Source of the DNA: Siphonodentalium dalli
Taxonomy: Eukaryota > Mollusca > Scaphopoda > Gadilida > Siphonodentaliidae
NCBI GenBank assembly: GCA_032622095.1
Contig: CP136062.1
Span: 202,083,959 to 202,147,958, forward strand
Reading direction: 5' to 3'
Length of the DNA stretch: 64,000 nt
Positions 11,529-21,105 of this stretch are shown here, one piece after another (positions within the stretch are counted from its first letter, which is position 1; every line of letters starts with the position of its first letter). The position numbers and the translations under genes are program-made. The notes beneath the pieces were generated by a model. That model did no database searches. It had not been told where the DNA came from and worked only from the letters and a program-made list of their open reading frames with translations.

Positions 11529-12465
11529 TGTTATACAGTGACTTCGTCAGGATAAATTATATTTAAATACATAACATAATTAGCATTAATAATATTAGTA
11601 TATTTCTCGGTACGCAAGACATTTATAAAAATAACCGGCACGGCATGAGTTAATTTACTAATGTTTGTTGCACTCTTAGCTTTGAACACGACCTTTTCTA
11701 TTCACTCATCCCATGCGCCCTAAATCTAGAGTGGTCAACAAACATTTGATTGCCCGGACCTCGTGATCGAACATTTAACACGCACACACAAACAGGTCAC
11801 TTGTTAATACCTGGAGCTGGGGGCAACTTCTCCTCACATGTTTGGATCAATATAAAAACATACACTTATGTTCTTTAACGCTCTTGACTTTTGTCAATAC
11901 AGACAAGGTAATTATTGTAACACAAATTTGGTCGTTTAAACACATGTCATTTCATCACTTTGTTGAACTTGGTTTTTACTTATTGGAGAATCTAGTAAAT
12001 AATTTAGTAGTCTTAATGTTAAGTAATTTTCAATAGGGGGGGGGGGGTTAAAAAGGAAATAAGAAATATTTGTACATGGACAAAGATATAGTCCACATAA
12101 AGTAAAGTTTCGAGAATAATATAAAGGGTGAAGTCATTTACGCTAACTTTAAATGATATATCTCATTCCCACATTTTGTATTATTATTAGGATGTTTTAA
12201 TAATTTCAGAGTCTACCAACTACGATGTGTGTATACGATGTGCTTAATATTTGATGGGCTAGATATAAAGCCGACTTTCATGCTATACAGAATTTCATTA
12301 TATAAAAGTATAGAGACTCATAAGGTGAGATCGTTCCTTTCTTAAATACCCTGTTCATCACACGTATCTATATACCACTCAAATATTCAGAGAGGCTAAA
12401 GTTTACAAATGACTGTCGTGCTCGCCAGAGTTAGCCAGGAACCCCTATACCCACGGTGTGCGACA
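11529..12465 (+). repeat. 3' LTR of gypsy element
   Basis: 937 bp, about 99% identical to the 5' LTR. It differs at scattered single bases and in the length of the G-run near 12040. CAAG follows as the target duplication. Confidence 0.95.
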
Positions 12466-14132
12466 CAAGCATTACCGTAGGCCCAGTATAACTTGAACAC
12501 ATAGCGATGAAAAGGATGTCAATAACGAAAAGACACCATCCAGGACCACTTGAAACGACCAAGGTTCTACAGAAACTGCTTTCTAACAATGTCAACACGT
12601 GCATGCTATAAAATAGTGACGTTTGTTCAAATTATTCCAATAGGTATCTGGAAGGTCAGTTGCCAACATGCGAATTAGCTAAATTGTCATATATTACTGG
12701 GCTTCCCTGATAAATAAATCACCATTAGTGCTCAGGCACTGTTGCTCATCTGTTCCCCGAAAATCATTCCTTTCCAGTTTTATGTTGATTTGTGTTTACC
12801 TTCTTAGTGATTTTTTGACAAGATGGAGGAACCCGAAGAGAAAAAGATGAGCTGGACTGTAACGTAGCATAAAGTACATCTTTACAAACGATTCACGACC
12901 TGTGTTGTTTCAAGCATTATATCTATGGGCAATAAATATAACTTTTCGCCGAACAATATGGGTACCTCTTCTTGGTTAAAATTAAAAAACGCTCCCATTT
13001 TAGCTCCAGAAATTCAGCATGTTCCGATTCTTATCAATTATAATTGTTCCACCGTTAAGACCAAAGAATATTGATATTTTTACATGGAATCCTTTAAAAA
13101 TGACTATTTTAGGGATTGTGAGTAATTTATAATTTTGACAGTGACAAAATGATAGAAAATATTGGGAAAATGATGTCTGTTGTGAATATATTTGTATGTA
13201 TAATTGCCGCAAATTATGTCGGTAAAATTAATTTCATATTTCAGAATTACAGCCGATGTTATTACTCTCGGGGGAGCACAAATCATCAAAGACAGCTTAT
13301 CTCCATTTTATTGAAGTATGTCCTCAGATGAAACAATATTTTAGATAGAAGAATATGGTGTGTAATGTCTTCCAATGGAAGGGTTCTCTCAGACCGAACG
13401 GTTTAGCATCGGAGTTCGCCCCAACCCACCTGGCTATCATTTATCAAAAGGTAAACGACTAACAGTCCTATAGTGCAAGGGTCGTGCGAGAAAACACACA
13501 TATGAAAGGTGTGCATGCATTGCAAGAAGGCTTTGTTCCAAAAGACAAAAGACGCTATGATATCGATATAAAAAATCGCCAGATTCCAAATCAGACCCAA
13601 GATAGAATCAACATGCAGTTTTGCCACATTAGTGTAGCTGAATAGGTCATTGTCATTGAATATAGGTCATGGTATAGCACAAAAGACACACTGGATCTAT
13701 CAAATGTACAAAGGGTCACCCAGCATCTCAAAGTCTTATCGATTTTTAATTAGTTGTCTTTAATATTTATTATTATTCCAAGTATATGTTTTTGATCGGA
13801 GTGGAATTTCAATGGAGTTTGATACATTCGCGTTCTGCGTTTGACTGGCAATGCATGCAGTTCCGTGACCTTGAATCGACTTTGAGATATGCTGGTTACG
13901 TTTTGTAGATTTGGGAGAAGCTGCATGCATGTGTCTGATTGAACGCTGGAGACTTCCTGTGTGGCCTTTTACTCTAAACCACGCGATAATGACCAATTCA
14001 GCATTAGTGTGTACGGTTTAGAATGACTCTTAATGATTAATTTATGTTACCTTGGTGCATTTATCTATTCACTGAGTTTCCTCGAAGTACCGACATAGAG
14101 CTAGAGCTCCATTGTAGCTCCTTCATACGTAC
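12466..14132 (-). other. Native part of intron 3
   Basis: AT-rich intron sequence between the gypsy element and exon 3. No convincing exon, RNA gene or repeat structure was seen. Confidence 0.5.
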
Positions 14133-14288
14133 CTAAAGCTGCCAATATAGCTGCACCCCAGAAGAGTCCTCCAAACAGCTGCGGTATGAACATGAGGGCT
14201 CCGACTTTCCTGCCGTATGCGACTTGGAAAGGATCAAAGAGTGTGATGTATCCTGCACTTCGAATTTTTCTAGCAAAGAGCACTCCGG
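14133..14288 (-). CDS. SLC5A7-like: Exon 3 of CHT1-like transporter (residues 92-143)
   Basis: This 156-bp phase 1-1 exon has acceptor ATTCAG and donor GTACGT. It encodes VLFARKIRSAGYITLFDPFQ, then a Tyr-Gly-Arg/Lys turn, then a helix containing FIPQLFGGLFWGAAILAALG. The G-Y-I/V-T-x-x-DPFQ-x-x-YG-R/K block is one of the most recognisable SLC5A7 signatures. The tryptophan in LFW corresponds to CHT1 Trp141 and is conserved. Confidence 0.88.
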   Translation of the reverse strand, partial: PECSLLEKFEVQDTSHSLILSKSHTAGKSEPSCSYRSCLEDSSGVQLYWQL

Positions 14289-14377
14289 CTGAATTTAGAA
14301 ATATAGGCCCATTTTGTCATTTATGATACAAAAATAGGAAACACAGACTCTGCAATTCCTAGAGGATGTCAATAAGC

Positions 14378-14509
14378 TTTGGTTGGTATGGGAAGTATCT
14401 CATGTGCGATGACAAAACAAAATATTTCCACGAGTGGCTCTGCTCCGCCACGAGTGGAAATTCATTTATTTTGGCATCACGAATGAGATAATTGCCATAT
14501 CCAACCAAA
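14378..14509. mobile_element. Short palindromic MITE in intron 2
   Basis: The sequence is an imperfect palindrome: TTTGGTTGGTATGG on the left mirrors CCATATCCAACCAAAA on the right. The arms meet around TTTCCACGAGTGG near 14430-14455. This fits a small fold-back or MITE insertion. No clear target duplication was found. Confidence 0.55.
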
Positions 14510-15678
14510 ACGTTTATAAGTTCTGTTTATGATAGACTCCACTCTGTTGGCCCTTGCCTTAAGACGAAAGAAGAGTAAAAGTGCAAATGTGTATACCCAA
14601 GAACAGCCATGGTAATGAGCTGGTGCATATAAAATGATTCCATTTTTTCAGGCAGATTGGTTGAGGGATGAAGGGCTAACATATTATGTTTAACGAAAAC
14701 AAATAAACGAACGCATATTACATTTTTTCAACCTAAACATTAACTCTAGTTCACTATTGTGAAGCAATGTTAGCCCATCTAGTACAGAATCACCTTTATT
14801 TTTTAGCGCGGATGGATGCGATATTCATGATTATCTTGAATGATCGCGTGTTACCCGTGCGCACAGGTTTAATGCGCTAGAGTGAAATCGACATGGGCTT
14901 GTGAAAGCGACACGAATGCGTCACATCGTTGCACCTGCGCAGATTCCGAGAAACGCCCGTATTGATATGAAATAGAAAATCGTGTTTTTAATGGAAAATG
15001 TCCATATCGGTACCAGTAGAAAAAGAAAGATATTTATATATGACTGACAAATGTCAGTTTGACGTTTTCGACATTATTTGCAATGATGACAATTGTTCGA
15101 ATGTGGAACTATTTCGTTCGTCATTTGTGAAGTGGCTATTGTGTACGTGTTTCGAAATGTGCAATTAATGCCAGTTTCGCGTTGGGGCCTTCCGTTTCGG
15201 CCTCGAATTCGTCCGTATTGATTTAGTTGAAACGTGAAGCGTAACTGGTTGGTCGCCATTGTTTCTGTTGAAAAAAACATGACGGATTATTAAAATAGTT
15301 CCTGTTGTTAATTAAATAGGTAAAGTGGTCACGTGGGTAGGGTGAGACAGTTGGTCACGTGTGGTGTGAGATAGAGAAATATCGCCTGCGCTAAAATGGG
15401 TAGGGGTGGAGAAATCGATATCTCATGAGACGGGTATAACGGTTTTTATCTGATGCAAAAATATAAGTATTTGATATCTTAGCATATAATAAAGACATTC
15501 ATCACGGAAAATATTGTAATAGATATCGCCTAGAATTGGATGAATATTTGCTAGGTATATTTACCAGCTGTGTGATGAACTGAAAGTAGACGTATGTATA
15601 CATGAAAACAGTACGAAAATCGAGTGATAATATCCTATACATAATAAGCGACGTAACGCGGTCTATACACGGACCTAC
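14510..15678 (-). other. Rest of intron 2
   Basis: Intron sequence with a CpG-containing stretch near 14810-15260. Two CACGTG E-boxes lie at about 15330 and 15355. No exon was recognised. Confidence 0.45.
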
Positions 15679-15786
15679 CTAACAACATGGCTAATGGATA
15701 GAAGACCATGGCCTGGGACCATAAAACACCCTTGAAAGCAGTTTCCTCGGCCGTTCCATTGATGAAAGCTCCACCCACCGCAGACG
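15679..15786 (-). CDS. SLC5A7-like: Exon 2 of CHT1-like transporter (residues 56-91)
   Basis: This 108-bp phase 1-1 exon is bounded by TTCCAG on the acceptor side and GTAGGT on the donor side. It encodes SAVGGAFINGTAEE followed by a helix ending in AMVFYPLAMLL, which corresponds to membrane helices 2-3 of CHT1. The VGG-x-x-INGTAE signature is typical of choline transporters in SLC5. At the CHT1 position that is normally tryptophan, just before VGG, this copy has alanine. The tyrosine in VFY that corresponds to CHT1 Tyr91 is kept. Assignment rests on collinear alignment with neighbouring exons and on exact phase matching. Confidence 0.87.
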
Positions 15787-15899
15787 CTGGAATAGATAAG
15801 ATTAAAAGATAAGATAAAGATAATTTATTCTTCTATCTTAAGAATATATTTACATGATGAGAAGTACATGTATGGACATTAAACAATACACAAAAAATA

Positions 15900-16484
15900 A
15901 ACACCTAAAAAAAAGAAAGTCCCCCCCCAAGTATATTCGGTAATATTTTATGAGATATTGGATGGATTTTGACGAAACTTTACGCATATGTTTAATGGTA
16001 TCTGATACACAACCTGTGTGAGGCACCGTCCTGTGAGTTATGTTATGGCCGACTGAGCATGAATTGAATGGAAGAGGGGTGCTTTTCAAAAGTTGCAAAA
16101 CACTGCCGTAGAGTGGAAAGTCACTCCATTGTTCACACACGTTGTTACTGGCTATAAATGTGGTTTTAAAGTGACACTGTGAGTCCACGATAACATGCGT
16201 GTCATCTTCGGGACACAATGTTCCTGCTGCATGCCCAGGCCATTCAGTCTAACCACATTCCTTTGGAATGACACGTTGAAGTTTCATACTGTGAGCAACA
16301 GAGTTATTGAAATCAGTCTCTTTGAAGCCATTTTTAAGTAAACCATGTTTCCAACCATGTAGGCCATTGATGTACCAACAGATAAGGATGTTAAAAGCAA
16401 GGCACAGCTTTCATCAAAATCCATCCAATATCTCATAAAATATTACCGAATATATTAGGGGGGACTTTCTTTTTTTGAGGTGTT
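15900..16484. mobile_element. TA-target MITE with 75-bp terminal inverted repeats (intron 1)
   Basis: The ends AACACCTAAAAAAAAGAAAG and CTTTCTTTTTTTGAGGTGTT are inverted repeats. Homology continues inward for about 75 bp through TATTCGGTAATATTTTATGA. TA dinucleotides flank both ends (15898-15899 and 16485-16486), which fits the Tc1/mariner group. The interior of about 430 bp has an open minus-strand stretch of roughly 120 codons without a recognisable domain, so a deletion derivative of a larger element is possible. Confidence 0.75.
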
Positions 16485-16499
16485 TAGTTTCAGGATAGC

Positions 16500-16760
16500 G
16501 TTATAAGCTTTGCGTTGGAAAAGGAAATGCGCTCCGTCCTCCAGATCGACCCTGAGAATCGCAAACCCGAGGCAGGAATGTCCCTTCCGAACTGCGCCTA
16601 CACGGCAACAGGTGGCCGGTAGCAGATCGGGGGACCGTCCACGATCCTGGTCCCACATACATGTAGCGTGCATTCCCGTGAACCCCGGTCTGAGTTTGCG
16701 GTATATGTCGATTCGTCTCGTTTTCCTGTGACTGCACGTTTCCACAGCTGATTTATGCGA
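16500..16760 (-). other. GC-rich island with an unexplained open frame in intron 1
   Basis: A GC-rich block of about 250 bp stands out against the AT-rich intron. The minus strand is open for 116 codons (16805-16455) and includes several cysteines (TCSHRK, ATCMWD, ATCCRVG, HSCLGF). The plus strand is also open for 73 codons. I do not recognise the protein. Neither strand shows clear splice sites at the block edges. It could be an alternative exon, a captured exon or a CpG island. Confidence 0.3.
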
Positions 16761-17004
16761 GCTCACCCTAAGTTGTGTGTAAACCATAGTATATACATGT
16801 ACCATTTAGATAGAGGTACCATTATAACTGGAAACTCTGCTTCACATTTCTATAGACGGAAAGCTTTCCATATTTCCTTAGCCGGCCCAGCCAACATCGA
16901 ATGAAGCGCCCTTGTAATTGTGCTTTCAATGGCGGATTTATTAGAAGACTGTAGATCCCTTACCGGCACAAAGCCAACGTGTTTGAGGATTGAAGAAAAA
17001 TTGA

Positions 17005-17080
17005 GCTATTGACGTCGGACTTTGAGTAGCAAGGCGCGCTCGCAGTCACGGGCCGGGGTTCGAATCCCACCCAAAAAATG
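17005..17080 (+). mobile_element. tRNA-related SINE head (intron 1)
   Basis: A perfect RNA polymerase III B box, GGTTCGAATCC, lies at 17057-17067. It is preceded by a tRNA-like arm, AGGCGCGCTCGCAGTCACGG. An A-rich stretch follows directly. There is no full cloverleaf, so a tRNA-derived SINE fragment is more likely than a tRNA gene. Confidence 0.5.
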
Positions 17081-17208
17081 CACTGTCTCAAAAATGTTTT
17101 GTCAGACTTGATTCCAACTGTTGAAAATATTGTTGTGGGGTGCCTTGTGTCGTCACGTCCATGGTTATAACAGTGCGGCATGACCAGGCAATTCGATGCT
17201 AAACATAC

Positions 17209-17374
17209 CTGTCAAAGAGATACAAGCCACTGAGAAATTGATCTTTCTGTTTGCCACAAAAAGCGCTTCACTCGTTCTGTCTCGGGAGATTTTCCTTCCG
17301 GCGAGGATACCGACAGCCATAATGATGACGTAAAACACAGCGACGACCACAATACCAATAACATTGGCTGCCAT
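17209..17374 (-). CDS. SLC5A7-like: Exon 1 of CHT1-like transporter (residues 1-55, phase 1 end)
   Basis: The exon starts at an ATG (17374) encoding MAANVIGIVV. A hydrophobic first membrane helix covers about residues 4-25 and is followed by the basic segment GRKISRDR. The next stretch, SEALFVANRKI, corresponds to the family's conserved loop before helix 2. It ends at ACAG with donor GTATG (17208-17204), leaving one base of a split codon. This ATG is chosen because its product aligns with the CHT1 N-terminus at residue 1. The frame stays open upstream to another ATG at 17455, but that extra stretch has no family similarity. A possible 5' UTR acceptor lies just upstream of 17374, so this may not be the first exon of the transcript. 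Confidence 0.88.
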
Positions 17375-17455
17375 TTTGCAGGTCTGTCTTATGTCCACGG
17401 CAACTCGAACACCTAATAAATAGAAGCCAGTTAAAGTCAAAATATCTTTAGCCAA

Positions 17456-18354
17456 GTCAAAGCCAATATTTACTTACGGTAATATCACCTGCCTCATTTA
17501 TTCGGACACAATTGTGTACATATTAAATACATCAGCCTGCAATAGTCATGTAAATATTAATATGCCTGTAGATATTAATATGCCTGTAGATATTAATATG
17601 CCTGTAGATATTCATATGCCTGTAGATATTCATATTGGTCACATATACTTCCGATTGACATATTGCATTTACGTATGCTAGTTGATCATAGTTACAAAAT
17701 AATAGGATCATATGTACATTTTACAGACACATAGGACGGGGTTGATCAGCTGCGGAATGTTTTTTTTATTTTTGAAGCTGAAATTAATTTTTACTCTACT
17801 TTTATTAAGGATATACAATTTTGGCGTGATAATAACATGTTCCCATAGAACATCATACAAACAAAAAAATAATTTCCAGCACACAAACCTGTACCAGCTT
17901 GTGTAGCCACGGGTGGATATAATACTTTGAACCCATATGGTGGATTCATAGACTTCACCATTAATCGCGATTATCAACCAACTCGTATGGTATAATTTCC
18001 CCCACGATTTCCGAACACAAGGAACACATAATACTCATCACAATAGCCATCCAATATTTACACATACACAAATTACATAAATTTATTATGGAAGCATCGA
18101 GTTCTCGATGTTATAGGCAAAATCGGGCAATGGCCAATATTTTTACGAAAATGGCTGTCCAAACGTTCATTTGACGATAGCCCTTCATCCAGGACCTACG
18201 GATCAAATGGCAATAATCAGCGTCATGATCGCTAACTATTACACATGTACATATATGTAGTGTACTGCATGATAGTATAATGTATATTCGTAGGACAGGT
18301 CACACATATAGACAACATGGGCCGGCCGTTCTCACACTGTTGACTTGCTTTAAC
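17456..18354. other. Upstream flank of transporter exon 1
   Basis: AT-rich sequence without a recognised gene. It contains the 18-bp tandem repeat at 17548-17632. A promoter for the minus-strand gene could lie here, but no specific site is supported. Confidence 0.4.
17548..17632. repeat. 18-bp minisatellite, 4-5 units
   Basis: The unit is TATTAATATGCCTGTAGA, with TATTCATATG variants in the last copies. Confidence 0.9.
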
Positions 18355-19420
18355 ATAATGTTGAATATTATTACCTGGAACGCCAGAGCAGCATTTGGCA
18401 GCAACAGCTACATGTCTGATTTGCTTGGAAACCAGGACGTGGATATTCTGGGTATCGGCCAACTCTGGCTCCATAGCCATAATGTCCATTTCCTCGACAC
18501 CATCGACTCTAATTATCGGTGTCATGAAATATGTGATTTCTCACAACGCCTGCCCATTCAAAGGGGTCGTAATATGGTGGGGTAGCGACTTTCTGGCACA
18601 GAAGCTGAATAGCGCAGTATCTATTATTGACTTCAATTACGACAGTATATGTAGAATTCAAGTGCAATATGATGAGTCGCAGTATATGTATATCTTACAG
18701 GTTTATCTGCCTTCTACAAATTACGCTGTCTCAATGTATCAAGATTATATGACCGAATTAGTCAAGTATATTGACTACTACTCTTCGATAGGAACTGTCA
18801 TTATAATGGGCGATTTTAACGGCAACATCCAGAAATCTGACACCAGAAATCGCACATTTAAGAAACTATTAGCACGCAGAAATCTTGTTTCTCTGAATCA
18901 AGTGGACCTATCCGCGCATCTGGTCGCAACACATGTGCCCGCTACTGGCGGTTCGGGTACAACGATTGACATATTTTGGTTCACAAAATTAATTTACCAT
19001 TCGTGAATGATATACAGGTGATTATTGACTCTACTACAGACTTTTCTAACCACAGACCTGTTAAATTGCGCATTTATCTTGGATCTCTTTATACTCACCG
19101 AATGTCTATTCGCAATAGTCCCAACTGGAAGAAATTTACTAAGTCAGATTTTTCTGTGGTAACTTATCAAAGCTGTACAGATTACACTGTTGCCAGATTA
19201 TTGTGCACCTGTCCCAGACAACGCGAGTCTGGACACTTATTACTCGAGTATCATCGACTTTGCGTCTAAGAGTTTTGTTCCAACACAATCTTCAAACCAC
19301 ACGATAGACCCAAGGCCTTTTGGAACGAACGACTAAAATCTCTCCACAGTGAAATTCAAAGTCTCAGACGTATATATGGATCGCGGAAGGTCGCCCTAGA
19401 GGGCACAATAATCTCTCTCA
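18355..19420 (+). pseudogene. Decayed LINE ORF2: endonuclease domain fragment
   Basis: This is the N-terminal apurinic-type endonuclease of a non-LTR retrotransposon, which nicks target DNA for reverse transcription. Near 18361 the frame opens MLNIITWNARA, the usual start of this domain. DVDILGIGQLWL follows, and after a frameshift near 18570 come VIIMGDFNGN and DIFWFT. After another frameshift near 18990 comes SNHRPVKL, with the domain's final catalytic His. A linker segment like PFWNERLKSLHSEI appears near 19315. No reverse transcriptase follows, so the copy is 3'-truncated. The style matches LINE families common in molluscs. Confidence 0.75.
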
Positions 19421-19937
19421 TTTACTGTAATCACAAAACTTTATGCACTCTTCAAAACGACATGTGGTACCAGTTAATTGACAAATTTGGATTGTTTTAC
19501 CTCTGGACAGATGAACTCGATGATGATGAACTAGTACTTCTTCATCTAACAAACTACCCGATGATCTTTATTGATTCACCGATGAGCCCATGTGTTTCGT
19601 TTCTGTCATGGAAGGCATACACCATGATGGTATCAAATCGTAACAGGTACATTTCTACATGACCACATTCAAGGATTAGCCAACATCTAGTACTTCTGTA
19701 CTTTTTCCAACACACTTGCACAAGTCAGCTTCGATGAACGCGCGAGTTTGCGTTGGACTCTGTAGAATGTGTATGAACAAAATAGTGTAACATGCGCGTC
19801 AAATGGGATGACGGAGAGCAGGCTTCCAAGAAGATTATATGACTACGTAAAAGAGCGTGGATTGGCACGTTTGTGTTGTGTTTTGAGTGTGTGTGTGTGT
19901 GTGATAGAGAGTATATATGTGTTTGAGAGACAGAGTA

Positions 19938-19986
<49 letters not shown>

Positions 19987-20006
19987 GAGGGAGAGAGGGA
20001 GAGAGA

Positions 20007-20060
<54 letters not shown>

Positions 20061-20500
20061 ACGCGCGATGGTGTGAATGTTATGCGCGATGTATACGAGT
20101 TGACGCGTGTATATCTGTATGAATAGTATTCCTGCTAATATGACGTACGCAAGCGTGATTATATGGACGATTTTGGAATCATATTCATATTGTACATATT
20201 TGTGTTGCGTTGTCCTAATCTTCAGTGCAGCAAGTTAGCAGTGGTTGCTGTATTATGTAAACGCGTTAGCAGGGGATCCCAATCACACCGGTAGCTTTTA
20301 GAAGATATCACGAATTTTCGTCAACGAACATATAAGGATATAAGACATACTGGTTGAGTTATTCCTATATGGAATTTCATATAATTACCACAGATGACCA
20401 ACTATATTTTTTACAAACAGATAAGTCGGATTGGCTGAAAAAATGAGACTTTTATCAACAATTTCACTATCGGACGAATAAAGATCAGGGCGATAGACTG
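19421..20500. repeat. Unassigned sequence with a long (GA)n microsatellite
   Basis: A GT tract lies near 19890-19905, and a GA-rich microsatellite occupies about 19946-20058. Apparent frames through it are only repeats of Arg-Glu or Ser-Leu. The remainder has no recognised gene. Confidence 0.8.
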
Positions 20501-20520
20501 GCAATGGTAACGTTCGCATG

Positions 20521-21105
20521 GGACCCGCGCTTCCAAATGATGATGTCTGCAGGTGGTAAGGGTACTATCTGACGGTGGTCTGCTATCAATGTAATGGGCA
20601 TTACTCGAGTAATAGCGATCACTTTTATTAAACATGTCACGTGAGATTTATTTTTTAGCATATTAAACATTTCGCATTGTTTGACAACCGACAGACGAAC
20701 GATACGATATTTGAAAAAAATTAAGAAACACACAATAGGCGACAAAATGAGACAAATGAAAGACATATTTGCATTGCAAAATATCATATTAGTGTATTGT
20801 TGATATTTCATGGAAATAATCAGATAGTTTCGATTACTTTTTCCCCCATTTTTAGCTCATTCTTGTCAAAGTACTTGTTTGTAGATCTGTTTATCGTCTT
20901 GTTTTATATAGACACGGCATCTCAAGAATACCTGCCTTTGGAACGACCGATAGTTCTAAGACGTCACCCGAGAGAACATAATAACATCAACTCCCACCAA
21001 ACTCCCGCGCTTCCAAATTTTAATGATACTGTCTGCAGGTGGTAAGGTTAATGTCTGACGGTAGTCTGCTATCAATTTAATGGGCTTCACTCAAGTAAAC
21101 AGTCG
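20521..21105 (+). repeat. Pair of diverged direct repeats of about 100 bp
   Basis: 20521-20622 and 21003-21105 share CCCGCGCTTCCAAAT, GTCTGCAGGTGGTAAGG and GTCTGCTATCAAT in the same order. The spacing between the copies is about 480 bp. Confidence 0.7.

Larger units (their letters stand above)
2838..12465 (+). mobile_element. Ty3/gypsy LTR retrotransposon inserted antisense in intron 3
   Basis: Two direct LTRs (2838-3775 and 11529-12465) both start TGTTATAC and end GCGACA. The flanks repeat CAAG (2834-2837 and 12466-12469) as a target duplication. A primer-binding site beginning TGGCGCCCGGAC follows the 5' LTR, and the purine tract GGAGGGGGAGTA precedes the 3' LTR. The interior has gag, protease, reverse transcriptase, RNase H and integrase in the gypsy order. 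The coding region carries at least three in-frame stops and three frameshifts, so this copy is not expected to be autonomous as assembled. By hand count the LTRs differ at nine substitutions plus a homopolymer tract, about 1%. The element accounts for most of intron 3, which would otherwise be about 1.8 kb. Confidence 0.96.
342..17374 (-). other. SLC5A7-like: SLC5 choline-transporter-like gene, 5' part (five coding exons, gene continues past position 1)
   Basis: The gene encodes a sodium-coupled solute symporter of the plasma membrane; the closest family member I recognise is the high-affinity choline transporter CHT1 (SLC5A7), which recovers choline at cholinergic terminals. Five minus-strand blocks (17374-17209, 15786-15679, 14288-14133, 2727-2579, 488-342) join into one continuous 242-codon frame. 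Intron phases are 1, 1, 1 and 0, and every complete intron has GT at the donor and AG at the acceptor. The product aligns collinearly with CHT1 from its start to the GGIP segment in the middle of the protein. Landmarks are INGTAEE, DPFQ, a G-x-FWGAAI segment, [12 protein letters not shown] and LLLMLGGIP. Introns are 15787-17208, 14289-15678, 2728-14132 and 489-2578; positions 1-341 are the start of intron 5. Substitutions at two expected choline-cage tryptophans make a paralogue with another substrate possible. The promoter and any non-coding first exon were not identified. Confidence 0.9.

Noticed and set aside
2838-12465. An intact, autonomous retrotransposon
   Set aside because: At least three in-frame stops and three frameshifts interrupt gag, protease and pol, even though the LTRs are nearly identical.
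16455-16805. An IL-17-like or other small cysteine-rich cytokine
   Set aside because: The spacing of the cysteines and the lack of the usual conserved Trp/Pro words do not match. It is kept only as an unexplained open frame.
17005-17080. A tRNA gene
   Set aside because: Only the B box and part of the T arm are convincing. There is no complete acceptor stem or anticodon arm, and an A-rich run follows as in SINEs.
19835-20126. Frames of alternating Ser-Leu or Arg-Glu
   Set aside because: They are translations of a GA/CT microsatellite.
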